From an uncultured Geobacter sp. (GTDB lineage Bacteria > Desulfobacterota > Desulfuromonadia > Geobacterales > DSM-12255): a DNA stretch of 38,094 nucleotides. Of the stretch, positions 1 through 10,200 are shown piece after piece. Both the position numbers and the translations under genes were made by a program. Location of the stretch: NCBI GenBank assembly GCA_937860145.1, contig CALMBF010000017.1, positions 1 to 38,094 on the forward strand, in the 5' to 3' direction. The notes below the pieces were generated by a model that saw only the letters and a program-made list of their open reading frames with translations, was not told where the DNA came from and searched no databases. Within the stretch, counting starts at the first letter, position 1; the number at the start of each line of letters is the position of its first letter.

Positions 1-4
1 TATC

Positions 5-42
5 GCAAAAAGCCCCACCTCAGCCGAGGTGGGGCTTTTTGC
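5..42. terminator. Bidirectional intrinsic terminator
   Basis: Perfect inverted repeat: 17 bp stem (5-21 with 26-42) around a 4-base loop at 22-25. The core is GC-rich (GCCCCACCT/AGGTGGGGC), flanked by an A-run on the left and a T-run on the right, so it can terminate transcription on either strand. It probably ends a gene left of the window and isolates the radical SAM gene that starts at 79. Confidence 0.9.
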
Positions 43-78
43 TTTTGTTCCAGCCCTCGTTAGGTTATCTTTTTCCTT

Positions 79-1875
79 ATGCCATTTTTGCCGACCACTA
101 TTCAGGACGCCAAGCAGCGTGGTTGGGATGAACTCGATGTCGTCTTCGTTACGGGGGATGCGTATATCGATCACCCCGCCTTCGGCGTTCCACTACTGGC
201 TCGCCTGCTTGAAGAAGAAGGTTTGAGGGTCGGCATCATCGCCCAGCCTGACTGGCGTAACGTGGATGCCTTCCGGGCCTTGGGGCGACCACGACTATTC
301 TTCGCCGTATCTGCCGGTGCCATGGATTCCATGGTCGCCCACTATACGGCGGCTCGCAAACTCCGCCGCGACGATGCCTATACTCCGGGAAATCAGCACG
401 GCGCCCGCCCGAACCGGGCAACGATTGTCTATACCTCCTGCTGCAAGTCGGCCTACAAGGATGTACCCGTCGTCATCGGTGGCATCGAGGCAAGTCTGCG
501 CCGGTATGCCCATTACGATTACTGGGACGACAAGGTCCGTCGCTCGATTCTGCTGGACAGCAAGGCGGATCTGCTTGTTTTCGGCATGGGCGAGTCTCCT
601 CTGCTCGAACTGGTTCGCCGCCTGCGGGCCGGTGAACGGTTTTCCGAGATACAGGATGTCCGGGGGACCGCGGTCGTTGTGGGGAGGGAGAAGCTTGCGG
701 TCGATGCGCTAGTTGTCCCGTCTTTCGAAGATGTCACTAGTTCACCGGGGAAATACGCCGAGGCATTCAGGTTGGTCACCACCCGGCTGAATCCATTGGA
801 CGCTACAAGTGTTGCCCAGGGGCACGGCGAGCGGTTCGTCTGTTGCAATCCTCCGTCGCTGCCACTGCCGTCGGACATGCTGGACAGAATCTACGCCCTG
901 CCGTTTACCCGCCTTCCCCATCCGTCCTATACCCATAAAATCGTCGCCTGGGAACAGATCAAGACATCGGTCACCACCCACAGAGGGTGTTCCGGTGGCT
1001 GCTCCTTTTGCGCCATCACCCACCACCAGGGAAAGTTTATCCAGTCTCGCGGTGAAACATCAATCCTCAAAGAAGTTGCACGGATCGTGAGCCAGCCATG
1101 GGCCAATGGGATTATCAGCGACGTCGGCGGACCTACGGCCAATATGTACGGCTCACGCTGCGGTGCTCCGGATGAGGGTAAAGGCTGTCGTCGCGACAGC
1201 TGTCTCTATCCCCGGATATGCCGTCATTTTCATATTTCCGATGACCAGGGGGCCCAGCTGCTGGAGAAGGTAAGACGGGTCAGGGGGGTGCGGAGCAGTT
1301 CGGTGACGTCCGGTATCCGCTATGACATGCTCCTCAGGCAGCCGGCCTATTTCAGGGAGCTTGTCAGTCACCATGTCGGAGGGCTCTTGAAGGTCGCCCC
1401 GGAGCATCTGTCAGAGCATGTGACCAGGGTCATGCATAAGCCGGGAGCCCAATATTTCGTCAGGTTTCTCGAGATGTTCCGCCGCGAAAGCAGGGCGTTG
1501 GGCAAACGGCAGGCAGTCGTTCCGTATCTCATTGCCGGCCATCCCGGCTGCACGCTGAATGATATGGTGGACCTGGCCCTAAAACTGAAAGAGCTCGGTC
1601 TGCGTGTCGAGCAGGTGCAGGATTTCACCCCGACGCCGGGAACACTTTCAACATGTATTTACTACACAGGCTCTGACCCCTTCACGGGGGAGCGGGTCTA
1701 CGTCCCACGGGGCGAGAAGGAGAGGCGATTGCAGAAATCGCTTCTTTTGAGTCATCTCCCCGCGGAAAAAAAGAATATCCTTGAAGCGCTCCGGATCGTG
1801 CGTCGTGAGGAGCTTGCAGCGATGTTGCTCGGTACGGTGGGCGAGCGGCGACCATCGGTCGGTCGCAGCAGATGA
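79..1875 (+). CDS. ygiQ: YgiQ family radical SAM protein
   Basis: 598-residue member of the YgiQ (formerly UPF0313) radical SAM family, whose substrate is not established. The [4Fe-4S]/SAM motif CxxxCxxC is at C304, C308 and C311 ([10 protein letters not shown]). The N-terminal third carries the family signature [17 protein letters not shown] near residues 20-36 and GGIEASLRR near 134-142. E. coli YgiQ is longer (about 740 residues), but forms near 600 residues are, to my knowledge, common outside Enterobacteria. The start at 79 fits the usual family N-terminus, although the upstream Shine-Dalgarno sequence is weak (TTAGG at 60-64). It stands alone between the terminator at 5-42 and the tRNA promoter at 1920, so it looks monocistronic and functionally unrelated to the translation genes. 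Family assignment is firm; the biochemical role is unknown. Confidence 0.9.
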   Translation: MPFLPTTIQDAKQRGWDELDVVFVTGDAYIDHPAFGVPLLARLLEEEGLRVGIIAQPDWRNVDAFRALGRPRLFFAVSAGAMDSMVAHYTAARKLRRDDAYTPGNQHGARPNRATIVYTSCCKSAYKDVPVVIGGIEASLRRYAHYDYWDDKVRRSILLDSKADLLVFGMGESPLLELVRRLRAGERFSEIQDVRGTAVVVGREKLAVDALVVPSFEDVTSSPGKYAEAFRLVTTRLNPLDATSVAQGHGERFVCCNPPSLPLPSDMLDRIYALPFTRLPHPSYTHKIVAWEQIKTSVTTHRGCSGGCSFCAITHHQGKFIQSRGETSILKEVARIVSQPWANGIISDVGGPTANMYGSRCGAPDEGKGCRRDSCLYPRICRHFHISDDQGAQLLEKVRRVRGVRSSSVTSGIRYDMLLRQPAYFRELVSHHVGGLLKVAPEHLSEHVTRVMHKPGAQYFVRFLEMFRRESRALGKRQAVVPYLIAGHPGCTLNDMVDLALKLKELGLRVEQVQDFTPTPGTLSTCIYYTGSDPFTGERVYVPRGEKERRLQKSLLLSHLPAEKKNILEALRIVRREELAAMLLGTVGERRPSVGRSR

Positions 1876-1919
1876 TTTTACGCGCGGGAAAGAAAATATA
1901 TGCCGTTGTTGAAAAATGC

Positions 1920-1949
1920 TTGACTGCTCTGCACGGATTGAAGTATAAA
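1920..1949 (+). promoter_or_regulatory. Sigma70-type promoter of the tRNA-tuf operon
   Basis: -35 TTGACT at 1920-1925 and -10 TATAAA at 1944-1949 with an 18 bp spacer. The expected start near 1955 lies just upstream of the first tRNA at 1960. It is the only convincing promoter before tuf1 and should drive the four tRNAs with tuf1, and perhaps the genes beyond. Confidence 0.75.
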
Positions 1950-1959
1950 GTTGATTCGC

Positions 1960-2035
1960 GCTGGCGTAGCTCAATTGGCAGAGCAGCTGACTTGTAATCA
2001 GCAGGTTGCGGGTTCGAGTCCCATCGCCAGCTCCA
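1960..2035 (+). tRNA. tRNA-Thr (anticodon TGT)
   Basis: 76-nt cloverleaf with acceptor GCTGGCG (1960-1966) pairing CGCCAGC (2025-2031), anticodon loop CTTGTAA with TGT at 1993-1995, T arm GGTTCGAGTCC, discriminator T and an encoded CCA (2033-2035). It is the first gene of a Thr-Tyr-Gly-Thr-tuf transcript matching the E. coli thrU-tyrU-glyT-thrT-tufB order. Confidence 0.96.
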
Positions 2036-2093
2036 CTAGTTACATCGGCAATGTCCAGCGAGAATGTTGTCGGCAGTATTTGGCATCTCCCAT

Positions 2094-2179
2094 GGAGGGA
2101 TTCCCGAGTGGCCAAAGGGAACAGACTGTAAATCTGTCGTCGGACGACTTCGGAGGTTCGAATCCTCCTCCCTCCACCA
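2094..2179 (+). tRNA. tRNA-Tyr (anticodon GTA)
   Basis: 86-nt class II tRNA with acceptor GGAGGGA (2094-2100) pairing TCCCTCC (2169-2175), anticodon loop CTGTAAA with GTA at 2128-2130, a long variable arm (about 2138-2152), discriminator A and encoded CCA. The long variable arm and GTA identify tyrosine. Confidence 0.96.
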
Positions 2180-2286
2180 TAAAACTCATATCGATGCGAT
2201 CGACGATGTCATGGTCCAGGAGACGCAAGTCGGAGGTACTGGCAGTGAATCGCAGGTGCGTGTCACAGAAACTGACAGTCACTTTG

Positions 2287-2363
2287 GCGGGAGTAGCTCA
2301 GTTGGCTAGAGCATCAGCCTTCCAAGCTGAGGGTCGCGGGTTCGAGTCCCGTTTCCCGCTCCA
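2287..2363 (+). tRNA. tRNA-Gly (anticodon TCC)
   Basis: 77-nt cloverleaf with acceptor GCGGGAG (2287-2293) pairing TTCCCGC (2353-2359), the last pair being G-T. Anticodon loop is CTTCCAA with TCC at 2321-2323. Discriminator T and encoded CCA (2361-2363) follow. It is third in the tRNA-tuf transcript. Confidence 0.96.
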
Positions 2364-2377
2364 AAATGTTTGATCAG

Positions 2378-2453
<76 letters not shown>

Positions 2454-2507
2454 TTCTTTTTCAGCAAAGACTTTATAGGTTAGCAAACAACAGAGGAGGT
2501 TATCTCA

Positions 2508-3698
2508 ATGGCTAAGGCTAAATTTGAAAGAACGAAGCCGCACGTAAACATAGGCACAATCGGTCACGTTGACCATGGGAAGACAACGCTGACCGCTGCA
2601 ATAACCAAGGTTCTCGCCGGCAAGGGCCAGGCAGAGTTCAAGGCTTTCGACCAGATCGATAACGCCCCGGAAGAGCGTGAGCGTGGTATCACCATCGCAA
2701 CCGCCCACGTCGAATACGAAACCGACAAGCGCCACTATGCCCATGTCGACTGCCCGGGCCACGCCGACTACGTAAAGAACATGATTACCGGTGCTGCCCA
2801 GATGGACGGCGCGATCCTCGTCGTCTCCGCAGCCGACGGTCCGATGCCCCAGACCCGCGAGCATATCCTTCTCGCCCGTCAGGTAGGCGTTCCCTACATC
2901 GTCGTGTTCCTCAACAAGGCCGACATGGTTGATGATGCCGAACTCCTCGAGCTCGTTGAGCTTGAGATCCGCGAGCTCCTCTCCAGCTACGACTTCCCGG
3001 GTGACGACATCCCCATCATCAAGGGTTCCGCACTTCAGGCACTCAACGGTGAGCAGGGCGAACTGGCTGAGCCGGCCATCATCGCTCTTATGGACGCAGT
3101 CGATGCCTACATCCCCGAGCCTGAGCGCGCAATCGACAAGCCGTTCCTTATGCCGGTAGAAGACGTATTCTCCATCTCCGGTCGTGGTACCGTCGCCACC
3201 GGCCGTGTAGAGCGTGGCATCATCAAGGTCGGCGAAGAGGTCGAGATCGTCGGGATCAAGGCAACCGCCAAGACCACCGTTACCGGTGTCGAGATGTTCC
3301 GCAAGCTGCTCGACGAGGGTCGTGCCGGCGACAACATCGGAGCGCTGCTCCGTGGTGTCAAGCGTGAAGACATCGAGCGTGGCCAAGTACTTGCCAAGCC
3401 GGGTTCGATCACTCCCCACACCAAGTTCAAGGCCGAAGCCTATATCCTCACCAAGGAAGAGGGTGGACGTCATACTCCGTTCTTCAACGGCTACCGTCCG
3501 CAGTTCTACTTCAGGACAACCGACGTAACCGGCGTGGCCGAACTTCCTGCCGGCACCGAGATGGTCATGCCCGGTGATAACATTGCAATCACCGTCAACC
3601 TGATCACCCCGATCGCCATGGACGAAGGTCTTCGCTTCGCAATCCGTGAAGGCGGCCGTACCGTTGGCGCAGGCGTAGTTAGCGCAATTATCGAATAA
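2508..3698 (+). CDS. tuf: Elongation factor Tu, copy 1 (tufB position)
   Basis: 396-residue translational GTPase that delivers aminoacyl-tRNA to the ribosomal A site. Visible GTPase motifs are GHVDHGKT (19-26), DCPGH (81-85) and NKAD (136-139), followed by domains 2 and 3 in full length. AGGAGG at 2494-2499 precedes the ATG. It is co-oriented with the four upstream tRNAs, as in E. coli tufB. The protein is identical to the second copy at 18750. At the DNA level the genes differ only at the wobble bases of codons 2 and 3 (GCT AAG here, GCA AAA there), and identity stops exactly at the stop codon, which suggests gene conversion. rpmG follows after 54 bp. Confidence 0.98.
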   Translation: MAKAKFERTKPHVNIGTIGHVDHGKTTLTAAITKVLAGKGQAEFKAFDQIDNAPEERERGITIATAHVEYETDKRHYAHVDCPGHADYVKNMITGAAQMDGAILVVSAADGPMPQTREHILLARQVGVPYIVVFLNKADMVDDAELLELVELEIRELLSSYDFPGDDIPIIKGSALQALNGEQGELAEPAIIALMDAVDAYIPEPERAIDKPFLMPVEDVFSISGRGTVATGRVERGIIKVGEEVEIVGIKATAKTTVTGVEMFRKLLDEGRAGDNIGALLRGVKREDIERGQVLAKPGSITPHTKFKAEAYILTKEEGGRHTPFFNGYRPQFYFRTTDVTGVAELPAGTEMVMPGDNIAITVNLITPIAMDEGLRFAIREGGRTVGAGVVSAIIE

Positions 3699-3752
3699 GT
3701 GCTGCTCAAGTTTTAGACCAGTTTACTGGATCGAAGTTAAAGGAATGTAACG

Positions 3753-3902
3753 ATGAGAGATATAATTACCCTCGCCTGCACTGAGTGCAAGCAGAGAAAT
3801 TACACAACCACGAAGAACAAGAAGACTACTCCGCAAAAGCTGGAATTCAAGAAGTACTGTCGCTTTTGCAGAACTCATACTCCTCACAAGGAAACTAAAT
3901 AG
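3753..3902 (+). CDS. rpmG: 50S ribosomal protein L33, zinc form
   Basis: 49-residue large-subunit protein starting [17 protein letters not shown]. The zinc ribbon is intact with cysteines C9, C12, C36 and C39, so this is the C+ form rather than the zinc-independent paralogue some bacteria make under zinc starvation. AAGGA at 3739-3743 serves as ribosome binding site. Placement between tuf and tRNA-Trp/secE is the standard arrangement in many Proteobacteria and Firmicutes. Confidence 0.95.
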   Translation: MRDIITLACTECKQRNYTTTKNKKTTPQKLEFKKYCRFCRTHTPHKETK

Positions 3903-3922
3903 GCTGATCAGATTTGAGTTGC

Positions 3923-3999
3923 AGGCCAGTAGCTCTAACGGCTAGAGCACCGGTCTCCAAAACCGGGTGTTGGGGGTTCGAATCCCTCCTGGCCTGCCA
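3923..3999 (+). tRNA. tRNA-Trp (anticodon CCA)
   Basis: 77-nt cloverleaf with acceptor AGGCCAG (3923-3929) pairing CTGGCCT (3989-3995), anticodon loop CTCCAAA with CCA at 3957-3959, discriminator G and encoded CCA (3997-3999). It lies 20 bp after rpmG and 30 bp before secE, so it must be processed out of a longer mRNA. Confidence 0.96.
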
Positions 4000-4029
4000 T
4001 TTTTATGATTAAGCTATGAGGTGTGTATC

Positions 4030-4215
4030 GTGATTGCAAAAACCAAGAATTTCCTTGAGGAAGTAAAGGTCGAGCTTGAGAAGGTAACGTGGCCTGTTCG
4101 TAAGGAAACTATCGCCACGACATGGGTCGTGGTTTTCATAGTTGTGCTGATCTCCTTTTATCTTGGTGCTTGTGATCTGGTGTTGGCCAAACTTCTCCGG
4201 TTTTTGCTGAATTGA
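4030..4215 (+). CDS. secE: Preprotein translocase subunit SecE
   Basis: 61-residue single-span membrane protein that clamps SecY in the Sec translocon. It has an amphipathic N-terminal helix with the conserved core EEVKVELEKVTWPVRKET and one transmembrane helix (about residues 30-52). I chose GTG at 4030 over the in-frame GTG at 4021: GAGG at 4018-4021 then has an 8-base spacer, whereas it overlaps the earlier GTG. The short single-span form is usual outside gammaproteobacteria. nusG follows after 13 bp, and its partner secY is encoded at 28953. Confidence 0.93.
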   Translation: MIAKTKNFLEEVKVELEKVTWPVRKETIATTWVVVFIVVLISFYLGACDLVLAKLLRFLLN

Positions 4216-4228
4216 AGGGATATATATC

Positions 4229-4756
4229 ATGGCATTGAAGTGGTATGGCGTACATACATACTCTGGCTTTGAAAATAAGGTGAAGCTGTCTCTGCAGGAG
4301 CGCATTAAAAACCAGGGGCTCGAGGAGTTTTTTGGTGAAATCCTGATCCCTTCGGAAACAGTGATGGAGTTGAAGAAGGGGGAGCGTAAGACGACCTCCC
4401 GTAAGTTTTTCCCCGGATATATACTGGTTAATATGGATCTCAATGATGAGACCTGGCATGTGGTCAAAGAGACCGCTAAAGTGACTGGTTTTGTCGGTGG
4501 AAACAATCCCGTAGCTATTCCGGACGAAGAGATATTCAAAATCACCCGCAGGGTGGAAGAGGGAGCTGAGAAGCCACGGCCCAAGGTTCAGTTTGAAGTT
4601 GGTGAGACTGTACGTGTTATTGATGGACCCTTCCTGAATTTTGCCGGGGTTGTCGAAGACGTCAAACCCGATAAGGCAAAGCTGCGTGTCATGGTCAGCA
4701 TTTTCGGTAGAGCAACGCCTGTAGAACTGGAATTCATGCAGGTCGAGAAACAGTAA
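4229..4756 (+). CDS. nusG: Transcription elongation/antitermination factor NusG
   Basis: 175 residues. The N-terminal NGN domain (about 1-110, starting [12 protein letters not shown]) binds the RNA polymerase clamp. The C-terminal KOW domain (about 122-170, with [16 protein letters not shown]) contacts Rho or ribosomal protein S10, linking transcription to translation. Length and order match the family. It lies 13 bp after secE, the near-universal secE-nusG-rplK arrangement. Confidence 0.98.
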   Translation: MALKWYGVHTYSGFENKVKLSLQERIKNQGLEEFFGEILIPSETVMELKKGERKTTSRKFFPGYILVNMDLNDETWHVVKETAKVTGFVGGNNPVAIPDEEIFKITRRVEEGAEKPRPKVQFEVGETVRVIDGPFLNFAGVVEDVKPDKAKLRVMVSIFGRATPVELEFMQVEKQ

Positions 4757-4792
4757 CGTCACAAATCTATTCGAACTAGTTGCATCGAAAGC

Positions 4793-4807
4793 GATGACCT
4801 GGTCATC
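4793..4807 (+). promoter_or_regulatory. Inverted repeat in the rplK leader (possible L1 autoregulatory site)
   Basis: GATGAC (4793-4798) and GTCATC (4802-4807) form a compact 6 bp hairpin ending 19 bases before the rplK ATG. In E. coli, L1 represses rplKA by binding an RNA structure in this leader. Position suggests the same here, but I cannot show an L1-binding fold. Confidence 0.35.
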
Positions 4808-4826
4808 ATAGTTAAAGGAGTAGCAG

Positions 4827-5249
4827 ATGGCAAAAAAGATAACAGGATACATCAAACTGCAGGTACCGGCTGGTAAAGCTAATCCCTCCCCGCCGATCGG
4901 ACCGGCACTCGGTCAGCACGGCGTTAATATCATGGAGTTTTGCAAGGCGTTCAATGCAAAAACACAGGCCGATGAAGGCACCATTACTCCTGTCGTTATT
5001 ACGGTATATGCTGACAGATCCTTCACGTTCATTACCAAGACTCCCCCCGTTCCCGTGCTGATCAAGAAAGCACTCGGTCTCGCGAGCGGTTCCAGTACCC
5101 CCAATAAAGTCAAAGTTGGCAAGCTGACCAAGGATCAGGTCAGGGAGATTGCCCAGAAAAAAATGCCGGATCTCAACGCAGCAAGCCTTGAGGCTGCCAT
5201 GCGTACAGTTGAAGGCACAGCCCGCAGCATGGGCATAGATATCGTTTAG
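4827..5249 (+). CDS. rplK: 50S ribosomal protein L11
   Basis: 140 residues. L11 sits at the GTPase-associated centre of the large subunit and helps control GTP hydrolysis by elongation factors. The conserved [14 protein letters not shown] segment (from residue 22) marks the N-terminal domain; the C-terminal domain binds 23S rRNA. AAAGGAG at 4814-4820 precedes the ATG. rplA follows after a 24 bp gap that carries its ribosome binding site. Confidence 0.98.
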   Translation: MAKKITGYIKLQVPAGKANPSPPIGPALGQHGVNIMEFCKAFNAKTQADEGTITPVVITVYADRSFTFITKTPPVPVLIKKALGLASGSSTPNKVKVGKLTKDQVREIAQKKMPDLNAASLEAAMRTVEGTARSMGIDIV

Positions 5250-5273
5250 GAACTTGAGAGAGGTTTGCTGACA

Positions 5274-5975
5274 ATGTCCAAGATTGCAAAAAAAATGAAT
5301 GCTGCTGCTGCAAAGGTTGACAGGAGCAAAGCCTACTCCCTTCAGGAGGGGGTGGATCTTGTTAAAAGTGCAGCTTATGCAAAGTTTGACGAGACGGTCG
5401 ACGTGGCTGTTCGTCTCGGCGTAGACCCTCGCCATGCCGACCAGATGGTCCGCGGTGCTGTTGTCCTTCCGCACGGCCTTGGCAAGGAAGTAAGGGTTCT
5501 GGTATTCGCCAAGGGTGAAAAAGAGAAAGAGGCTAAAGAGGCGGGTGCCGATTATGTCGGTTCCGAGGACCTTGTCACCAAGATTCAGGAAGGCTGGTTT
5601 GATTTCGATACCGCCATCGCAACCCCTGACATGATGGGTGTTGTCGGCAAGATCGGTAAGCTTCTCGGTCCCCGAGGCCTCATGCCGAACCCCAAGGTCG
5701 GCACCGTGACCTTCGACGTGGGCCGTGCCGTCAAGGAGTCCAAGTCCGGTAAGGTTGAGTTTCGTGTCGAGAAAGCCGGGATTGTTCACGCCCCCGTGGG
5801 CAAGGCTTCTTTTTCCGCCGACCTTCTGAAGGAAAATCTTCTTGCGCTGGTGGATGCACTTGTGAAAGCTAAACCGTCTGCTGCCAAGGGGACCTATATA
5901 AAGAAGATATCCGTATCTTCCACCATGGGGCCTGGCGTACGTCTCGATATCGCGGACGTCACCGGCAAGCTTTAG
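5274..5975 (+). CDS. rplA: 50S ribosomal protein L1
   Basis: 233-residue L1-stalk protein and, in other bacteria, translational repressor of the rplKA mRNA. The characteristic stretch [17 protein letters not shown] is present mid-protein. The ATG at 5274 is preferred to the in-frame TTG at 5265 because AGAGAGG (5257-5263) lies 10 bases upstream of it and would almost touch the TTG; it also gives the usual family length. The 153 bp gap to rplJ holds the L10 leader. Confidence 0.96.
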   Translation: MSKIAKKMNAAAAKVDRSKAYSLQEGVDLVKSAAYAKFDETVDVAVRLGVDPRHADQMVRGAVVLPHGLGKEVRVLVFAKGEKEKEAKEAGADYVGSEDLVTKIQEGWFDFDTAIATPDMMGVVGKIGKLLGPRGLMPNPKVGTVTFDVGRAVKESKSGKVEFRVEKAGIVHAPVGKASFSADLLKENLLALVDALVKAKPSAAKGTYIKKISVSSTMGPGVRLDIADVTGKL

Positions 5976-5989
5976 TATCTAATTTAAGT

Positions 5990-6088
5990 CCAAAGTCAAA
6001 GACAGCAGGTGCCCGATGTCAGGGCTTAATCATCACCTGCCGAGACTGATGGTAGTTGAAGGAAATTTCCTCCAACTTCTGACTTTGG
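5990..6088 (+). promoter_or_regulatory. Ribosomal protein L10 leader
   Basis: The rplA-rplJ gap contains complementary segments CCAAAGTC (5990-5997) and GACTTTGG (6081-6088) that close a long branched structure. Inside are GCAGGTG (6006-6012) against CACCTGC (6035-6041) and a GGAAATTTCC helix (6060-6069). Position and a long closing stem match the L10(L12)4-binding leader by which L10 represses its own rplJL mRNA. The fold is from inspection, not computation. Confidence 0.7.
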
Positions 6089-6128
6089 CGGGGCTCGTCC
6101 CTTATACCAAAAGAAAGGAGGATGGCGC

Positions 6129-6653
6129 TTGAATAAACAGAACAAACAGCAAGTTGTAACGGAAATGCATGAGAAGCTGTCGAAGGCCAAGGCGGTATTC
6201 CTTGCCGATTTCCGTGGCATGAGTGTGGAAAAGGCGACAACGCTCAGAAACGATCTGCGTAATGCTGAAGTAGAGTACAAAGTCGTAAAAAATACTCTGC
6301 TGGAACTCGCCTCTGCAGACACCGATGCGGCGGCACTTGCTCCGCATTTAAAAGGTCCCACAGCAGTTGCCATGACGTACTCTGATCCAGTGGCCGCAGC
6401 CAAGGTACTGGCCAAGTATGCTAAGGATCAGCAGGCAGCGTTCAAGCTGAAGGCAGGTGTTCTTTCCGGCAAGGTAATATCTGTCGCTGAAATTCAGGCA
6501 CTTTCGGAGCTTCCGAGTCGCGAGGTACTCATTGCCAAGATGCTCGGTTCAATGAATGCTCCCGCAACCAACTTCGTTGGCGTGCTGGCAGCCGTGCCCG
6601 GCAGTTTCGTCAGGGCGCTCAATGCCATCAGGCTGCAAAAAGAAGCTAACTAA
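6129..6653 (+). CDS. rplJ: 50S ribosomal protein L10
   Basis: 174 residues. L10 forms the base of the L7/L12 stalk. The N-terminal domain (from [17 protein letters not shown]) binds 23S rRNA, and the C-terminal helix binds L7/L12 dimers. The start is TTG at 6129, 7 bases after a strong AAAGGAGG (6114-6121). An ATG at 6122 is out of frame and too close to the Shine-Dalgarno sequence to be the start. It is preceded by the putative autoregulatory leader, and rplL follows after 27 bp. Confidence 0.96.
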   Translation: MNKQNKQQVVTEMHEKLSKAKAVFLADFRGMSVEKATTLRNDLRNAEVEYKVVKNTLLELASADTDAAALAPHLKGPTAVAMTYSDPVAAAKVLAKYAKDQQAAFKLKAGVLSGKVISVAEIQALSELPSREVLIAKMLGSMNAPATNFVGVLAAVPGSFVRALNAIRLQKEAN

Positions 6654-6680
6654 ATCACAACATTATATGTGGAGGATGCA

Positions 6681-7064
6681 ATGGCTGTAACTAAAGAAGA
6701 AGTAATCAAGTTTATCGAAAGCATGACTGTTCTCGAACTCGCCGAAATGGTCAAGGAACTCGAAGAGAAGTTCGGTGTATCTGCTGCCGCTCCTGTTGCC
6801 GTGGCTGCCGCTCCGGCCGCTGGAGGTGCTGCTGCCGAGGCTGCCGAAGAGCAGACCGAGTTCGACGTCATTCTCAAGTCTGCCGGCGCCAACAAGATCA
6901 ACGTCATCAAGGTTGTCCGTGCGCTCACCAGCCTTGGCCTCAAGGAAGCAAAGGATCTCGTCGATGGCGCACCGCAGCCTCTCAAGACCGGTGTTTCCAA
7001 GCAGGAAGCAGAAGATGCAAAGAAACAGCTTGTCGAAGCTGGCGCAGAAGTAGATATCAAGTAA
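6681..7064 (+). CDS. rplL: 50S ribosomal protein L7/L12
   Basis: 127-residue acidic stalk protein, present in several copies per ribosome, that recruits translational GTPases. An N-terminal dimerisation domain (1-32), an Ala/Pro hinge (about 34-56, very Ala-rich) and a C-terminal factor-binding domain (from [15 protein letters not shown]) are all visible. ATG 6681 is preferred over the GTG at 6669 because GGAGG (6671-6675) lies just ahead of it. A hairpin after the gene probably lowers read-through into rpoBC. Confidence 0.98.
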   Translation: MAVTKEEVIKFIESMTVLELAEMVKELEEKFGVSAAAPVAVAAAPAAGGAAAEAAEEQTEFDVILKSAGANKINVIKVVRALTSLGLKEAKDLVDGAPQPLKTGVSKQEAEDAKKQLVEAGAEVDIK

Positions 7065-7087
7065 TTTTTGCCCAATTTCGCGTTATG

Positions 7088-7115
7088 AGCCAAGGTCGTC
7101 CAGTACGGCCTTGGC
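7088..7115 (+). terminator. Attenuator-like hairpin between rplL and rpoB
   Basis: 12 bp stem (7088-7099 with 7104-7115, one G-T pair) with loop CCAG, followed by an interrupted U-rich tract (GTTCTATTTTGTT). It sits in a 171 bp gap with no other gene. In E. coli a partial terminator in the same gap sets the ratio of L12 to RNA polymerase, and the imperfect T-tract here fits partial read-through. Confidence 0.7.
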
Positions 7116-7235
7116 TGTTCTATTTTGTTGGCGGGCTTGTGCTTCGTGACGCCAACTACTTGAAATAACAGTATTCAGGTAGTCAGCCAAAAGCGCCTGC
7201 GTCTTTTGAGTCTTGCAACAAAGGAGACAGATTTA

Positions 7236-10200
7236 ATGGCTTATTCAATCGCGAATAACCCCCTTCTGCGTAAAAACTTCGCCAAGATCAAGAAAATCAT
7301 CGATATCCCCAACCTGATCGATATCCAGAAAAATTCCTATAAAAGATTTCTACAGCTTGATGTGCCGGCCGAGACACGGAAGAATAGCGGTCTTGAAGCC
7401 GTGTTCAAAAGCGTATTCCCCATAAAGGATTTCAGCGAAATCTCTTCTCTGGAGTATGTTTCCTATTCCCTTGGAACCCCCAAATATGATGTCGAAGAGT
7501 GCCATCAGCGGGGCATGACATTTGCTGCACCGATGAAGGTAAAGGTGCGGCTGGTCGTCTGGGATGTCAACAAGGATTCCGATGTCCGTTCCATCAAGGA
7601 CATCAAGGAGCAGGAAGTTTACTTCGGCGAAATCCCCCTGATGACGGAAAACGGCACGTTCATCATCAACGGTACCGAGCGGGTTATCGTCAGCCAGTTG
7701 CACCGCTCACCGGGCGTTTTCTACGATCACGACAAGGGGAAAACCCATTCCAGTGGCAAGGTACTCTATTCGGCCAGAGTCATTCCGTACCGCGGTTCCT
7801 GGCTTGATTTCGAGTTCGATCATAAAGACATCCTCTATGTCCGCATCGACAGGCGGCGCAAGATGCCGGCCACGGTGCTGCTCAAGGCGCTTGGCTATTC
7901 CATGGAGGAGTTGCTCAATTACTACTATAAAAGCGAAGAGATTCTCATCGACGGAGAGTCAATTTCGAAAGTGGCCGATCCCGAACTGCTTGCTAATCAG
8001 AAGGCTACCGTTGACATCGTGAACCCGCAAACCGGTGAAGTGTTGGTGAAGGCGAACCGTAAATTCACCAAAGCTGCCATCCGTAAGATGGAAGAGCATG
8101 GCATCAAGACTATCCAGATTACCGAGGACGATGTTGTCGGTAAATACTGCTGTCACGATGTCGTTGATCCTACTACAGGCGAAATCGTCGTCGAGTGCAA
8201 CGAGGAGGTCACGGCCGCCAAGTTTCTCGAGGTAAAGACACGGGGAATCAAGTCGCTCAAGCTTCTCTACATCGACAATCTCTACTCTACCGCTTCATTC
8301 CGCGAGACGCTCCTTGTCGACAAAATGGCATCAACAGAAGACGCGCTTATCGAAATCTACCGGAGGCTGCGCCCCGGTGATCCTCCGACAATAAAAAGCG
8401 CTGTGGCCATGTTCGGCAATCTTTTCTTCAACCCCGAGCGCTATGACCTGTCCGCGGTCGGCCGTCTCAAGCTGAACTACAAGCTGTCCCTTTCCACGCC
8501 ACTTGACTGTCAGATACTGACCAAAGAGGATATCCTCGAAGTTGTCCGCTATCTCATCGACCTGAAGAACGGTAAAGGGAACATTGACGACATCGATCAC
8601 CTGGGGAACAGAAGGGTCCGTGCTGTCGGTGAGCTCCTCGAGAACCAGTACCGGATCGGTCTTGTCCGCATGGAGCGGGCGATCAAGGAGCGGATGAGTC
8701 TTCAGGAAGTGGAAAACCTGATGCCCCACGACCTGATCAACTCAAAACCGGTCTCGGCGGTCGTGAAGGAGTTCTTCGGCTCCTCCCAGCTATCCCAGTT
8801 CATGGACCAGACGAACCCCCTTTCGGAGGTTACCCACAAGCGGCGCCTTTCCGCCCTTGGTCCCGGTGGTCTTACCCGGGAGCGCGCCGGTTTCGAAGTC
8901 CGCGACGTTCACCCGACCCACTACGGTCGCGTCTGCCCCATCGAGACCCCTGAAGGCCCGAATATCGGTCTTATTGCCTCTCTTTCGACCTATGCCCGTA
9001 TTAACGAACATGGCTTTGTCGAAACACCCTACCGCATCGTCAGGGATGCCAAGGTTACCAACGAAGTCAAGTTCTTCTCCGCTCTCGAAGAGGAGGGGCT
9101 TGCCATCGCCCAGGCGAACGCGGAGGTCGACAAGGACGGCATGTTTGTCAATGATTACGTCTCGGCTAGGAAGTCGGGCGAATTCGTCCTGGTCGGCCGC
9201 GACGAGATAGAGCTGATGGACGTTTCGCCGATGCAGCTGGTCTCCGTTGCCGCATCGCTCATCCCCTTCCTCGAGAATGACGACGCCAACCGTGCACTCA
9301 TGGGTTCTAACATGCAGCGCCAGGCAGTGCCGCTCCTCAGGGCCGACTCACCGCTCATCGGAACCGGCATGGAGAGGGTTGTTGCCCGGGATTCGGGCGT
9401 TTCGGTCGTCGCCCGGCACAACGGGGTGGTCGAGTCCGTCGATGCCTCGCGGATCGTCGTCAAGATCGACGAGAACGAGTACGATGAAAGTGGGACGGGC
9501 GTCGATATCTACAATCTGATCAAGTTTGCCCGTTCAAACCAGAACACCTGCATGAACCAGCGGCCGGTGGTGAAAACCGGTGACAAGGTCAAGCGCGGCG
9601 ACGTCATTGCCGACGGACCGTCCACCGACATGGGCGAACTGGCCCTCGGACAGAACGTCCTGGTTGCCTTCATGCCCTGGGGCGGTTGCAACTTTGAGGA
9701 CTCCATCCTCATCTCTGAGCGCCTGGTCAAGGATGACCGCTATACCTCCATCCACATCGAGGAGTTTGAGTGCGTCGCCCGGGATACCAAGCTCGGCAAG
9801 GAGGAGATCACCTCCGATATCCCGAACCTTGGTGAGGAGACCCTCAAGGATCTGGACGAATCCGGTATCATCCGTATCGGTGCCGAGGTAAAACCCGGCG
9901 ACATCCTTGTCGGCAAGATTACACCGAAGGGTGAGACCCAGCTCTCTCCCGAAGAGAAACTTCTCCGCGCCATTTTCGGCGAAAAGGCCGGCGATGTCCG
10001 CGATACCTCCCTGCGCGTTCCTCCTGGGGTCGAGGGGACGGTCATCGGTGCGAAAATCTTCTCCCGCAAGGGAGCGGACAAGGATAGCCGTACCGAGGCC
10101 ATCGAGCGTGCCGAAGAGGAGAAGCTGCGCAAGGACGAGCAGGACGAGATCCGTATCATACGCAATTCAGCAACGGACAAACTGAAGAGACTCCTTGCCG

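Noticed and set aside
2505-3473. Long antisense reading frame opposite tuf1 (322 codons), and the same opposite tuf2 and rpoC
   Set aside because: Mirror frames of strongly biased codons in highly expressed genes. The products resemble no protein family and have no ribosome binding sites.
6122-6136. Four-codon reading frame ATG GCG CTT GAA TAA overlapping the rplJ start
   Set aside because: The ATG directly abuts the Shine-Dalgarno sequence (AAAGGAGG ending at 6121), leaving no spacer, while the TTG at 6129 has an ideal one. Not likely to be translated.
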